Below, one piece after another: positions 37,339-45,995 of a stretch of DNA of 64,000 nt. The stretch comes from Pseudomonas sp. ABC1 (GTDB lineage Bacteria; Pseudomonadota; Gammaproteobacteria; Pseudomonadales; Pseudomonadaceae), in NCBI RefSeq assembly GCF_013395055.1, contig NZ_CP058349.1, positions 3,285,501 to 3,349,500 of the forward strand. The letters are read 5' to 3'. The position numbers and the translations under genes are program-made. Position 1 is the stretch's first letter. Each line of letters begins with the position of its first letter. Under the pieces are notes generated by a model, which saw nothing but the letters and a program-made list of their open reading frames with translations, ran no database searches and was not told the origin of the DNA.

Positions 37339-38001
37339 TCAGTCGCGTTGCAGGCGTTCGGCAAGCCAGTCGCCGATATCGAGTACCTCTTCGGGCAGCA
37401 CTTCGTGCCCCATCGGGTAGTCACGCCATTGCACGTCGACGCCAGCGGCCAGCAGGCCGTCGTGCGCGGCGCGGCCCATGGCGGTCAGCACCACGTCGTC
37501 GCGGGTGCCGTGCAGGCAGAGGGTGGGGCGTTGGCGAGCGTCGGCTGACAGTTGCAGGGCCTCTGGAAAGGTCGGCGCATAGGTGGAGAGGGCGATGACA
37601 CCGCCCAGCGGTCCCTGCCAGCGCAGGAAGGCCGTGTGCAGGGCGACGGCACCGCCCTGGGAGAAACCGGCGAAGAAGATGCGGGCAGGGTCGATGCCGC
37701 TGTTGCGCTGGGCCTCGGCGAGTTCGATAAGGGCCTGGGCGGAGGCTTCCATCTGGTCGCGGTCGATGGCGCGGGCGGGAGACAGGGCGATGATGTCGTA
37801 CCAGCTTGGCATGCTCCAGCCGCCATTGATGGTGACCGCGCGCGTCGGCGCCTGCGGCAGGATGAACCGGGTCGAGTCCAGGCGCTGTTGCAGGGCGCTG
37901 GCGACGGGCTGGAAGTCGTAGCGGTCGGCACCCAGGCCATGCAGCCAGATCACACAGGCATCGGCTTTGTGGCTGGGGTCGATAACGAGTGGTTCGGTCA
38001 T
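37339..38001 (-). CDS. Carboxylesterase/phospholipase (alpha/beta hydrolase)
   Basis: A 220-residue alpha/beta hydrolase like the P. aeruginosa PA3859 carboxylesterase. The triad is visible: Ser114 in the GFSQGG elbow, Asp168 or 169 in GTRDDVV, and His199 in PMGHEV. The oxyanion motif HGLGAD is at 21-26. No signal peptide, so cytoplasmic. It probably hydrolyses short acyl esters or lysophospholipids. It lies upstream of rhlB on the same strand but 93 bases away. Confidence 0.9.
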   Translation of the reverse strand: MTEPLVIDPSHKADACVIWLHGLGADRYDFQPVASALQQRLDSTRFILPQAPTRAVTINGGWSMPSWYDIIALSPARAIDRDQMEASAQALIELAEAQRNSGIDPARIFFAGFSQGGAVALHTAFLRWQGPLGGVIALSTYAPTFPEALQLSADARQRPTLCLHGTRDDVVLTAMGRAAHDGLLAAGVDVQWRDYPMGHEVLPEEVLDIGDWLAERLQRD

Positions 38002-38372
38002 GGCGAAGGGCTCCCTGGAGGGCTGGAGGATATTGGGCGGCAGGCTATAAGCAGCAGGCGACTGGTTGCAAGCGAAAGCGGGCGCGGTGGTATGGGCGGG
38101 GTGATTGTATGAAGGCCGACATACTTGTTCATATGGTGCAGATCACATGGGTTTCCATGGGTAGCGCCCACAGTTGCCCCCTCTCCCGCTTGCGGGAGAG
38201 GGGAGAAACACCCCTGCGGCCTGATTGAACTCGTTGTTTCAGCCATGGTCTTTCGGACAGCGTGTTTCCGGTCAGCGGCTTTTCCCGTGGCGCTCCGGTG
38301 TTAGTCTTGAGACGCCTTGCAGGCGTGACGAAGGGCACGCCTGCCAACAGAACGTAGATGAAGGAAGACCAT
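38002..38372. other. Gene-free divergent region with one CCCTCTCCC hairpin
   Basis: 371 bases between divergent esterase and OmpA-lipoprotein genes. The only clear structure is the stem CCCTCTCCCGC/GCGGGAGAGGG at 38178-38203, a second copy of the hairpin at 30369. Promoters must lie here, but no convincing -35/-10 pair could be assigned, and no gene is supported. Confidence 0.5.
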
Positions 38373-39026
38373 ATGAAGAAGCTGAGCTTGACTGCCCTGG
38401 CTGTCAGTGTCGCGTTGCTCGCGGGCTGTACCAACAATCCCTATACCGGTGAACAGCAGGCTGGCAAGGCTGGGGTCTACGGCGGGATCGGCGCCGCCAC
38501 GGGGGCAGTGATCGGCGCGGCGACTTCGAGCAAGAAGGACCGTGCCAAGGGCGCGCTGATCGGTGCCGCTGTCGCCGGGGCGGCCGCGGGTGGCTACGGC
38601 TACTACGTCGACACCCAGGAAGCCAAGCTGCGCCAGACGTTGCAGGGCACTGGTGTACAGGTGCAGCGCAATGGCGACAACCTGACGCTGATCATGCCGG
38701 GCAATATCACCTTCGCCAGTAACTCGGCGGATATTTCCAGCAGCTTCTACCCGACCCTGAACTCCCTGGTGCTGGTGTTCAAGGAGTTCAACAAGAACGG
38801 CGTGGACATCGTCGGCCATACCGACAGCACGGGCTCCGCGCAGTTGAACCAGGACCTGTCCACCCGTCGCGCCCAGAGCGTGGCGTCCTACCTGGCCGCC
38901 AACGGCGTAGCGGCCAGCCGCATTTCGTCCTACGGTGCCGCCTCCAGCCAGCCGATCGGCAACAATGCTTCGGCGGAAGGGCGTGCGCAGAACCGCCGTG
39001 TGGAAATCAACCTGCGTCCGCTGTAA
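38373..39026 (+). CDS. OmpA-family lipoprotein with glycine-zipper region (YiaD-like)
   Basis: A 217-residue lipoprotein. Lipobox LLAGC (Cys about residue 18), glycine-zipper stretch (VYGGIGAATGAVIGAATS, ALIGAAVAGAAAGGYGYY) at about 32-72, and a C-terminal OmpA domain (NITFASNSADISSSF, IVGHTDSTGSAQLNQDLSTR, GRAQNRRVEI). It should anchor the outer membrane to peptidoglycan. GGAAG before the ATG at 38373 and the signal peptide choose this start over the ATG at 38358. Confidence 0.92.
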   Translation: MKKLSLTALAVSVALLAGCTNNPYTGEQQAGKAGVYGGIGAATGAVIGAATSSKKDRAKGALIGAAVAGAAAGGYGYYVDTQEAKLRQTLQGTGVQVQRNGDNLTLIMPGNITFASNSADISSSFYPTLNSLVLVFKEFNKNGVDIVGHTDSTGSAQLNQDLSTRRAQSVASYLAANGVAASRISSYGAASSQPIGNNASAEGRAQNRRVEINLRPL

Positions 39027-39044
39027 TTAGCCGACGCGGTTACC

Positions 39045-39069
39045 GTGACGCCGGCCTTGCCGGCGTCAC
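39045..39069. terminator. Hairpin at convergent ends of OmpA lipoprotein and SulP genes
   Basis: GTGACGCCGGC-CTT-GCCGGCGTCAC is a perfect 11-bp stem overlapping the SulP stop codon. No T-run follows, so termination strength is uncertain. Confidence 0.5.
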
Positions 39070-40772
39070 GCATGTTCGAGCAGCCCCATGGCCTTGCTGC
39101 GCGCCTGATTGAGGTCCCGTGCATGGTGCGGGCGATGGCCTTGCCCGAGGGCATGGCGCAGTTTCAGGCGTATCTGGGCATTGCAGCCCGACAGGATCAG
39201 CGCAACCCCTTGGCGCTGGTAGTCATGCAGGACGCTCTCGAAGGCCGCCAGGGCGGTCATGTCCAGCATCGGCACCGCGCTCATGTCGACGATCACCACC
39301 TTCACGTCCGGATTGAAACGGCGCAGCACGCCCAGTGCCTTTTCCGCAGCGCCGAAGAACAGCGGGCCGCGTATCGCATAGGCGGCGACGTGCTCCGGCA
39401 GCGCCTGCATCTGCCGGGCCTGGATGCGTGACAGGCCCGAGGTGCCGGTCAGGTCGCTCATGCGCTTGATGAACAGCCCCGCCGCCAGCAACAGGCCGAC
39501 GCCCACCGCCAATACCATGTCGAACAATACGGTCAGCGACAGGCAGGTCAGCAGCACCAGCACATCGTTGCGCGGCGCGATGCGCAGTGTGCGCAGCACA
39601 TGCGGCGCTTCGCTCATGTTCCAGGCAACCATCAGCAACAGCGCCGCCAGTGCCGCCATCGGCAGGTAGCTGAACAACGGCGCTAGCCAGAGCATGGCCA
39701 GCAACACCACCCCGGCATGGATGATCGCCGCCAGCGGTGAAAAGGCCCCTGCGCGCACGTTGGCAGCGCTACGGGCGATGGCTGCAGTGGCGGTGATGCC
39801 GCCGAACAGAGGCGCCACCAGGTTGCCGAGTCCCTGGCCGAGCAGCTCGGCGTTGGGGTCGTGGCTGCCACCGGTCATGCCGTCGGCGACCACCGCGCAC
39901 AACAGTGATTCGATGGCGCCGAGCATGGCGATGGCGAAGGCCGGGCCCATCAGTTGATGCAGCAGTTCATAGGACAGTTGCAATGGCTGGCCGTCGGCAC
40001 CGGGCAACTGCCAGGGCCAGACGAAGTCCGGCAGGAAGGGTGGAATGCCGGGATGGGAAACGCCATCGACGTCGTAGCTGAAACGCTCGCCAAGGGTTGC
40101 CACTTCCAGTCCATTGCTTTCCAGCAGCCAGCCGAGCAGCGCGCCCGCTGCCAGGGCTACCAGATGGCCGGGCACCTTCGGTACCCAGCGAGGCCAGACG
40201 ATCAGGATCGCCAGGCAGGCGATGGCGACCAGGGCATCGCCCAGGTGGGCGGTGGGCAGGGCACTGGCCAGCATGGAGATGCTTTCCACATAGTTCTGCG
40301 GCTGCCCGTCCAGTTGCAGGCCGAGGGCGTCCTTGATCTGCAGGGTGGCGATGACGATACCGATCCCGGCAGTGAAGCCCAGCGTGACCGGGTAGGGGAT
40401 GAAACCGATCAACCGCCCGGCCCGCAGCAGGCCGAGCAGGATCAGGATCATGCCGGCCATCATGGTGCACAGCAGCAGGCCGCCAAGGCCGTATTGCTGG
40501 GTGATGGGCAGCAGGATGACGACGAACGCGGCGGTCGGCCCGGAGACGTTGAAGCGCGATCCGCCAGTGAAGGCGATGAGAGGCGCTGCGACCAGGATCG
40601 TATAGAGGCCGTGCTGCGGCGGGACGCCGACCGCGATGGCCAGCGCCATGGCCAGGGGGATGGCGATGATGCCGACCGTCAGACCGGCGCTGATGTCGCC
40701 GCGTAGTGACTGGGCGTTGTAGCCCATGCTCAGGGTCTGGCGCCATGCGGCGAACAGAGGCGGCAACTTCAT
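39066..40772 (-). CDS. SulP-family anion transporter with STAS domain
   Basis: A 568-residue SLC26/SulP inner-membrane transporter. About 12-14 helices (residues 25-420) include the family signature ALAIAVGVPPQHGLYT near the N-terminus and GSRFNVSGPTAAFVVIL. A C-terminal STAS domain (about 445-545; VVIVDMSAVPMLDMTALAAFESVL) follows. Members carry sulfate, bicarbonate or dicarboxylates; the substrate cannot be read from sequence. The proximity to the ats locus is loose (4 kb), so a sulfate role is not implied. Confidence 0.9.
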   Translation of the reverse strand: MKLPPLFAAWRQTLSMGYNAQSLRGDISAGLTVGIIAIPLAMALAIAVGVPPQHGLYTILVAAPLIAFTGGSRFNVSGPTAAFVVILLPITQQYGLGGLLLCTMMAGMILILLGLLRAGRLIGFIPYPVTLGFTAGIGIVIATLQIKDALGLQLDGQPQNYVESISMLASALPTAHLGDALVAIACLAILIVWPRWVPKVPGHLVALAAGALLGWLLESNGLEVATLGERFSYDVDGVSHPGIPPFLPDFVWPWQLPGADGQPLQLSYELLHQLMGPAFAIAMLGAIESLLCAVVADGMTGGSHDPNAELLGQGLGNLVAPLFGGITATAAIARSAANVRAGAFSPLAAIIHAGVVLLAMLWLAPLFSYLPMAALAALLLMVAWNMSEAPHVLRTLRIAPRNDVLVLLTCLSLTVLFDMVLAVGVGLLLAAGLFIKRMSDLTGTSGLSRIQARQMQALPEHVAAYAIRGPLFFGAAEKALGVLRRFNPDVKVVIVDMSAVPMLDMTALAAFESVLHDYQRQGVALILSGCNAQIRLKLRHALGQGHRPHHARDLNQARSKAMGLLEHA

Positions 40773-40951
40773 GCTGGCCCTCCCGGGTCGGTAGACAATG
40801 GAGCGCCCAACTGTCCGCCTTTTGTTTTCATACGTCCATTGTCGTGTCCCCGGAGTACGACCTTGGTCGCAAGCCGGTCTGGTGCGTTGAGCATGCTGCC
40901 TGCGAAGAGTAAACTGCCGCCCCCGTAAGTGTCCGTAGGTCTGGTGACAGC

Positions 40952-41239
40952 ATGCGCAAAGACAAGAAACAGGTGATCGGTGATGAAATCTCGGACGAGT
41001 GGGTCAAGCTTTTCCTGGAACCCGAGCCTGCCGATGACACGCCGCCTTCTCTGCACAAGTTGATCAAGGCCTACCGTGGACTGCGAGTGAACGACTTCGA
41101 GCGCTTCGTCGCGTTCTTCGTCGAAGCGGGTCATGACCTCGGCGCACGGGATGCCGAAGGCAATGATTTCGTCGCCCTGGTGGCCGATCAGCCACTGGCA
41201 CAGCCGTATATCGAAGTGATCGAGGCGGCTCGCGCCTGA
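40952..41239 (+). CDS. PA4642-like small conserved protein
   Basis: A 95-residue soluble acidic protein (MRKDKKQVIGDEISDEWVKL start; VNDFERFVAFFVEAGHDL core). It has the length and character of the Pseudomonas protein PA4642, which also lies next to a malate:quinone oxidoreductase gene. No catalytic motif. Divergent from the SulP gene. Function unknown. Confidence 0.82.
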   Translation: MRKDKKQVIGDEISDEWVKLFLEPEPADDTPPSLHKLIKAYRGLRVNDFERFVAFFVEAGHDLGARDAEGNDFVALVADQPLAQPYIEVIEAARA

Positions 41240-41257
41240 GCGTAGCGCCTCGTTCGT

Positions 41258-41275
41258 TGCGGCGCAGGCGCCGCA
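41258..41275 (+). terminator. Small GC hairpin after the PA4642-like gene
   Basis: TGCGGCGC-AG-GCGCCGCA, 19 bases after the stop codon, no T-run. The 248 bases beyond it up to mqo contain no other recognisable element. Confidence 0.4.
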
Positions 41276-41523
41276 CACCGGATTCACCCGTTGCGGGCTG
41301 TCCGTCCAGAGCCGCCAGGTGCGCTCCAGGCAGCAGGTAACGGAAGGAAGGAGGCCAAAAGCCGCCCTTCCATAGTTGGCCGGAGTTTCCAACCGGCCCT
41401 CGGGTGCAACATCCCGAGCAGTGACCAGGGCGCGTCTGCGTCGAGGTCGTCTGGCTGGTGGGTTTCACGTGCCCGCGTACTGCGGTCATGACAGTTAATG
41501 CTGTGATTCTGGAGAACGCGTTA

Positions 41524-43011
41524 ATGACGCAACACGAAAGCGAAGCAGTGGATGTGGTGTTGGTTGGGGCCGGCATCATGAGCGCAACCCTGGCTGTGCT
41601 GCTCAAGGAACTGAACCCCGACGTCCGGCTGGAAATCGTCGAGTTGCGGGAGGCTGGCGCATCCGAAAGCTCCAACCCCTGGAACAATGCCGGTACCGGC
41701 CACGCCGGTCTCTGCGAGCTGAACTACACGCCCCAGGGCAAGGACGGCTCGATCGACATCAAGAAAGCGGTGCACATCAACACCCAGTTCGAAGTGTCCA
41801 AGCAGTTCTGGTCCTACCTGACCACCCAGTCGGGTTTCGGCTCTCCACGTTCGTTCATCAATCCTGTGCCGCACCTGAGCTTCGTGCGTGGCAGCAAAGA
41901 CATCGGTTTCCTGAAGAAGCGCTTCGACGCGCTGACCCAGCACCATGCCTTCGCCGACATGGTCTATTCGGAAGAGCGTCAGACCCTGGCCGAATGGATG
42001 CCGCTGGTGCTGCCGGGCCGTGCCGAGGATGAGCCGATCGCCGCCACCCGTGCCCTGAACGGTACCGACGTCAACTTCGGCGCACTGACCCTGCAATTGC
42101 TCGACTATCTGTCGAAGCGCGACGGTGTGCGTATCTCCTATAGCCACAAGGTGACAGGCCTCGAGCGCAAGGCCGATGGCTGGCAGGTCGAGGCGCGTGA
42201 TGCCCGCAGTGGCGCCGTACGCCGACTGAATGCCGGTTTCGTGTTCCTGGGTGCGGGTGGTGCCGCGCTGCAACTGCTGCAACTCTCCGGTATCGAGGAA
42301 GGCAAGGGCTACGGCGGCTTCCCGGTGAGCGGCCAGTGGCTGCGTTGCGACAACCCCGACGTGGTCAGCCAGCATCAGGCCAAGGTCTACAGCCAGGCCG
42401 CCGTCGGTGCGCCGCCGATGTCCGTGCCGCACCTCGACACCCGCGTCGTCGACGGCAAGAAGTCCCTGCTGTTCGGGCCTTACGCCGGCTTCACCACCAA
42501 GTTCCTCAAACAAGGTTCGATCCTCGACCTGCCGCTGTCCATCCGTCCGGGCAATATCGGACCCATGCTGGCCGTCGCGCGCGACAACATGGACCTGACC
42601 CGCTACCTGATCAAGGAAGTGCGCCAGACCATGGCCGAGCGCCTGGAGTCGCTGCGCGCCTTCTATCCTGAGGCGAAGGATGAGGACTGGCGCCTGGAGA
42701 TCGCAGGCCAGCGCGTGCAGATCATCAAGAAGGACGAGAAGAAAGGTGGTGTGCTGCAGTTCGGTACCGAACTGGTCGCCGCCGGCGATGGCAGCATCGC
42801 TGCCCTGCTGGGGGCTTCGCCGGGTGCATCGGTCACCGTATCGATCATGCTCGATCTGATCGAGCGCTGCTTCCCCGAGCAGGCACGCAGCGAGGCCTGG
42901 TCGGCCAAGCTGGCCGAGATCTTCCCGGCGCGTGAGGCGGCTCTGCGTGACAGCGCCGATGTCTATCGCGAAGTCAGTGCGCAGTCCAACCAGCGTCTGG
43001 AGCTCGTCTGA
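41524..43011 (+). CDS. mqo: Malate:quinone oxidoreductase
   Basis: A membrane-associated FAD enzyme that oxidises malate to oxaloacetate and passes electrons to quinone, replacing or supplementing malate dehydrogenase in the TCA cycle. It has 495 residues. N-terminal FAD-binding DVVLVGAGIMSATLAVLL, SSNPWNNAGTGHAGLCELNYTP and GGFPVSGQWLRC are strong Mqo signatures. The ATG at 41524 follows TGGAGAACGCGTTA and gives the normal N-terminus; upstream in-frame starts are not homologous. Confidence 0.96.
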   Translation: MTQHESEAVDVVLVGAGIMSATLAVLLKELNPDVRLEIVELREAGASESSNPWNNAGTGHAGLCELNYTPQGKDGSIDIKKAVHINTQFEVSKQFWSYLTTQSGFGSPRSFINPVPHLSFVRGSKDIGFLKKRFDALTQHHAFADMVYSEERQTLAEWMPLVLPGRAEDEPIAATRALNGTDVNFGALTLQLLDYLSKRDGVRISYSHKVTGLERKADGWQVEARDARSGAVRRLNAGFVFLGAGGAALQLLQLSGIEEGKGYGGFPVSGQWLRCDNPDVVSQHQAKVYSQAAVGAPPMSVPHLDTRVVDGKKSLLFGPYAGFTTKFLKQGSILDLPLSIRPGNIGPMLAVARDNMDLTRYLIKEVRQTMAERLESLRAFYPEAKDEDWRLEIAGQRVQIIKKDEKKGGVLQFGTELVAAGDGSIAALLGASPGASVTVSIMLDLIERCFPEQARSEAWSAKLAEIFPAREAALRDSADVYREVSAQSNQRLELV

Positions 43012-43021
43012 GACGAATCAC

Positions 43022-43042
43022 CAGGGCAGTTTTCCTGCCCTG
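43022..43042 (+). terminator. Hairpin immediately after mqo
   Basis: CAGGGCAG/CTGCCCTG stem with TTTTC loop, 11 bases after the mqo stop. It is followed by a stronger terminator at 43067. Confidence 0.5.
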
Positions 43043-43066
43043 ACGCGTTTGGCCAGTGCACATAAG

Positions 43067-43104
43067 AACCACCCGCAGCTTCGGCTGTCGGGCGGTTTTT
43101 TATT
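43067..43104 (+). terminator. Rho-independent terminator of mqo
   Basis: AACCACCCG-CAGC, TTCG tetraloop, GCTGTCGGGCGGTT, then TTTTTTATT. One mismatch and one bulge; a UUCG-type loop and a T-tract make it a standard terminator. Confidence 0.85.
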
Positions 43105-43237
43105 GATGTCACTTCCTCCGCTTGGCCACGGTCATCCGCCACTGAAAGGGGCTCCAGCCATTTTTTGTTATGGCTGTGCGGCCATGGCGGCTCTGGATAT
43201 ACTGCGCCCCTTGGATTCATTACCGGGAGAAAGCAGC

Positions 43238-43822
43238 ATGCTTCAGCGTCTTGTGTCGGGTTTCATTGCCGCATCCGTTCTGGTGCTTGCTGGTTGCGCC
43301 CATAGCCCGCAGCAACTGGATCCTCAGCCAAAGCTCAACGAAAGCATTGCGGCACTCGGTCGTGGCCAGCCGGTGGTCGTGCGGGTCGTCGATGGTCGTG
43401 CGTCGCAGTCCCTCGGCACCCGTGGCGGGCTCTATCCGGAAACCAGCTCCATCATCGTGCCCAGTGCGAAGGTCCTGCCCAGGCTGCAGACCCAGGTCGA
43501 GGCCGCCGTGCGTCTGCTGGGTTTCACCCCTACGCCGAACGCCTATAACGCGCCGCAGTTGACCCTGACCCTGGCCGAACTGAAGTACCAGTCGCCGAAG
43601 GAAGGGCTGTATGTGACCGAGGCCGATATCAGCGCGACCTACCGCGTCGAAGTGCAGAATGCCGGACGCAGCTACAGTGGCCGTTATGGCGCGTCCCTCA
43701 ATCAGCGCTTCGGCATGGCGCCCAACGAGCAGACCAACACCAAGCTGATCAGTGAAGTGATGAGCGATGCGTTGACCCGGGTCTTCCGTGACCAGCGCAT
43801 AGGCCAGACCCTGGCCCAGTGA
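43238..43822 (+). CDS. YajG-family lipoprotein
   Basis: A 194-residue lipoprotein. Lipobox LVLAGC (Cys about residue 20), then the YajG domain (VVVRVVDGRASQSLGTRGG near residue 48, LTLTLAELKYQ, ISATYRVEVQNAGRSYSGRY). The ATG at 43238 is preceded by GGGAGAAAGC and begins the signal peptide. Members are outer-membrane lipoproteins of unknown job. A TATACT -10-like hexamer lies at 43198-43203. Confidence 0.9.
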   Translation: MLQRLVSGFIAASVLVLAGCAHSPQQLDPQPKLNESIAALGRGQPVVVRVVDGRASQSLGTRGGLYPETSSIIVPSAKVLPRLQTQVEAAVRLLGFTPTPNAYNAPQLTLTLAELKYQSPKEGLYVTEADISATYRVEVQNAGRSYSGRYGASLNQRFGMAPNEQTNTKLISEVMSDALTRVFRDQRIGQTLAQ

Positions 43823-43829
43823 CCTCCAT

Positions 43830-43853
43830 GGACGCCGGCATTCGCCGGCGTCC
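43830..43853 (+). terminator. Hairpin after the YajG gene
   Basis: GGACGCCGGC-ATTC-GCCGGCGTCC: perfect 10-bp stem, seven bases after the stop. Only a modest T content follows. Confidence 0.65.
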
Positions 43854-44056
43854 TGTCGTTCCGGTTATTCGGTGTCTGTGGGTCTCAATAGCTTCCTGAA
43901 AAGTCAGGCCTGTGCATTTCGTCTTTCCATGGGGCGAGTCTGGTTCAACCCTTGATACCCTTTCGGGTTGCCCAGGCCGTCAGCGCCTCCGCCGGCAGGT
44001 TTTGTCTTCAACCGCCTGGATCGTATCCGGGCCAGCCTTAGAGTGAATGTATTCCC

Positions 44057-44308
44057 GTGTCCCTGGTGCTCAATTGTCTTGCGCTTATCATCAGTCTCAC
44101 TGGTTCCTGGGTGCTGGTGACCACACGCCGGCGTCAACGTGTCGTGGCGGCCATGCGGCGGCCCCAGGTCGATGCGTCGAAGCGTGCCCAGCGTGAGCGC
44201 CAGGAAGAGGACCAGCGCGAAGCACGCGTCGACTTCGTGTTCTACGCGGCTGGTTTTGCGGGGCTTGGGCTGGGGCTGGCGATATCCTGGCTGAGCCGGA
44301 TGTTTTGA
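44057..44308 (+). CDS. Small two-helix membrane protein
   Basis: An 83-residue protein starting with GTG. It has a hydrophobic segment at each end (SLVLNCLALIISLTGSWVLV and FVFYAAGFAGLGLGLAISWL) and a strongly charged middle (RRRQRV...KRAQRERQEEDQREAR). The layout suggests an inner-membrane hairpin with a cytoplasmic charged loop. Codon use looks like that of its neighbours. No homologue is recognised and no ribosome binding site is obvious, so both start and reality are moderately supported. Confidence 0.6.
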   Translation: MSLVLNCLALIISLTGSWVLVTTRRRQRVVAAMRRPQVDASKRAQRERQEEDQREARVDFVFYAAGFAGLGLGLAISWLSRMF

Positions 44309-44327
44309 GCGACGGGCGAACCGTCGC
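44309..44327 (+). terminator. Hairpin after the small membrane gene
   Basis: GCGACGG-GCGAA-CCGTCGC begins one base after the stop codon. Perfect 7-bp stem, no T-run. Confidence 0.4.
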
Positions 44328-44428
44328 AAGCGCTGCTGGAGTAGGTCCGCAGCCGCCAGGGTGACGCCGTGCGCACCGGCGGCTCGTTTCACCTCCCCCG
44401 GTGAGCGCTGTGCATTCCCGTCAATGAA

Positions 44429-45721
44429 TCAGAAGCGGTAGGTCAGTCCCGCGCCGAAGCCGTGTGCGCTGTTCTCGTACTTGGCTGAATAAGTTTGGGA
44501 GGCGTTGTTACGGCTGCGATTGACCTTGATGTCTTCTTCCCACAGGTAGCTGTAAGCGAAGTCCAGGGTCACGTCGTCGCTGGGGTTCCAGGCCAGGCCC
44601 AGGCTTACGGCGGTACGGTCGCCGGAAGGAACCCGTGGCGAGCGGTCGACGTTGTTGGTCGGGCTCTGGTCGAAGGCCAGGCCGCTGCGCAGTGTCCATT
44701 GCGGGCTGAGCTTGTAGGCGGCGCCGAGGGCATAGGCCCAGGTGTCATGCCAGTGCTGTTCTTCGACGATGGGGGCGAGGGTCGGTTGCAACTGGGCGGG
44801 TATGCCCTTGTTCTCGATGACCAATGCTTCGAAGCGGCTCCAGCGCGTCCAGGTGGCACCGGCGTAGAGGGTCCACTGGTCGTTCAGCTCGTGGGTGATG
44901 GAGAAGTCGAGCGACTCGGGGCTGTCGAGGTCGAGTGAGGCCTTGTACTTGCCTGGGGCGGGTATGCCGGCCGAGGCCAGTTGATCGAACGCCGGGCCTG
45001 ACAGGCGGGTGTCGCCCTTGAGCCGGTACTCGACTTTGGAGTGGTAGGTCAGGCCTGCACGGGTGTGCGGTGTGAATTCATAAAGAACGCCCAGATTGAA
45101 ACCGAGTGCCGTGTCGTTGCCTTTGACCTTCACTTGTCCGTCGTTGCTGCCGGGAGTGAAGCGGCTCAGGGAAGCGCTTTCCAACTGGCCGTCGATACGG
45201 TTGATGGTCGGTCCGAAGCCGATCGACAACTGCTCGTTGAAGCGATAACTGACGGTGGGTTGCAGGGTGATGACCCGTACTTCGCTGTAGTTACCGAAGT
45301 AGCGGCCTTCGAATCCGCTCTCATAGTCGGTGATCATGCCGAAGGGGACGTAGACGCCGACACCGATCGCCCATTTTTCGTCCAGTGGCTTGACGTAGTA
45401 ACCCATGGGGACGGCAGTGAATGGCACCATGTCGCCGTCGTTGCTGCCGCTGACATAGGACGGGCTGCTGGTGTCGCTGATGTCCGTCTTGGCGTGGAGG
45501 GCGGCGATGCCGAAGCTGGCTTCTTCACGTTTCAGGCGGGCCATGCCGGCGGGGTTGCCGAACAGGGTCGAGGCGTCGTCCGCCGCCGACGAGCGGCCGG
45601 CGTAGGAGGTGCCCATGCCGCTGATGCTTTGTTCGTTGAGCGCGTAACCTGCCGCAAGGGCCTGGCCAGTGAGTGCACCGACGGTCATGGCCAGTGCGGT
45701 TTTCAACCCTATTGTTTTCAT
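44429..45721 (-). CDS. FadL/OmpP1/TodX-family outer-membrane transporter
   Basis: A 430-residue outer-membrane barrel for hydrophobic compounds such as long-chain fatty acids. Signal peptide (about 1-24; ALAAG), then the FadL N-terminal hatch region with YALNEQSISGMGTSYAGRSSAADDAST, closely following the family's NQxxxxxGxAxAG pattern, then a barrel ending in GLTYRF with a C-terminal Phe. It stands alone and is divergent from rnd. Substrate not determinable from sequence. Confidence 0.9.
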   Translation of the reverse strand: MKTIGLKTALAMTVGALTGQALAAGYALNEQSISGMGTSYAGRSSAADDASTLFGNPAGMARLKREEASFGIAALHAKTDISDTSSPSYVSGSNDGDMVPFTAVPMGYYVKPLDEKWAIGVGVYVPFGMITDYESGFEGRYFGNYSEVRVITLQPTVSYRFNEQLSIGFGPTINRIDGQLESASLSRFTPGSNDGQVKVKGNDTALGFNLGVLYEFTPHTRAGLTYHSKVEYRLKGDTRLSGPAFDQLASAGIPAPGKYKASLDLDSPESLDFSITHELNDQWTLYAGATWTRWSRFEALVIENKGIPAQLQPTLAPIVEEQHWHDTWAYALGAAYKLSPQWTLRSGLAFDQSPTNNVDRSPRVPSGDRTAVSLGLAWNPSDDVTLDFAYSYLWEEDIKVNRSRNNASQTYSAKYENSAHGFGAGLTYRF

Positions 45722-45852
45722 TCTTGGCTATCACTCCAGTGGACGGTTTACACCTGCCGTGTTGGACCGGGTTCATCCTGAATGGTGCCGGGCAGGCTCT
45801 ATTTCGCGGTTTGCGGTCCGTTCGCGGGGGAGTGTATAGCAAGCCGCGGCGT

Positions 45853-45877
45853 GACCGTTGGGACCGTTCGTGACCGT
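45853..45877. promoter_or_regulatory. Three phased GACCGT half-sites between fadL-like gene and rnd
   Basis: GACCGT occurs at 45853-45858, 45862-45867 and 45872-45877, spaced nine to ten bases, in the divergent gap. A TATACT hexamer at 45933-45938 may be the rnd -10. The phasing suggests a protein-binding site; none is identified. Confidence 0.35.
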
Positions 45878-45995
45878 ATGGACGAGGCACCGGGTATGTG
45901 GATGTTTCATCGCGAGGGCCGGTCGGGGCGGGTATACTGCGCGCCTTTCGGCCTGGTGTGACATGGGCTTCGAACGGGAACTCAAGGAGTCACCT

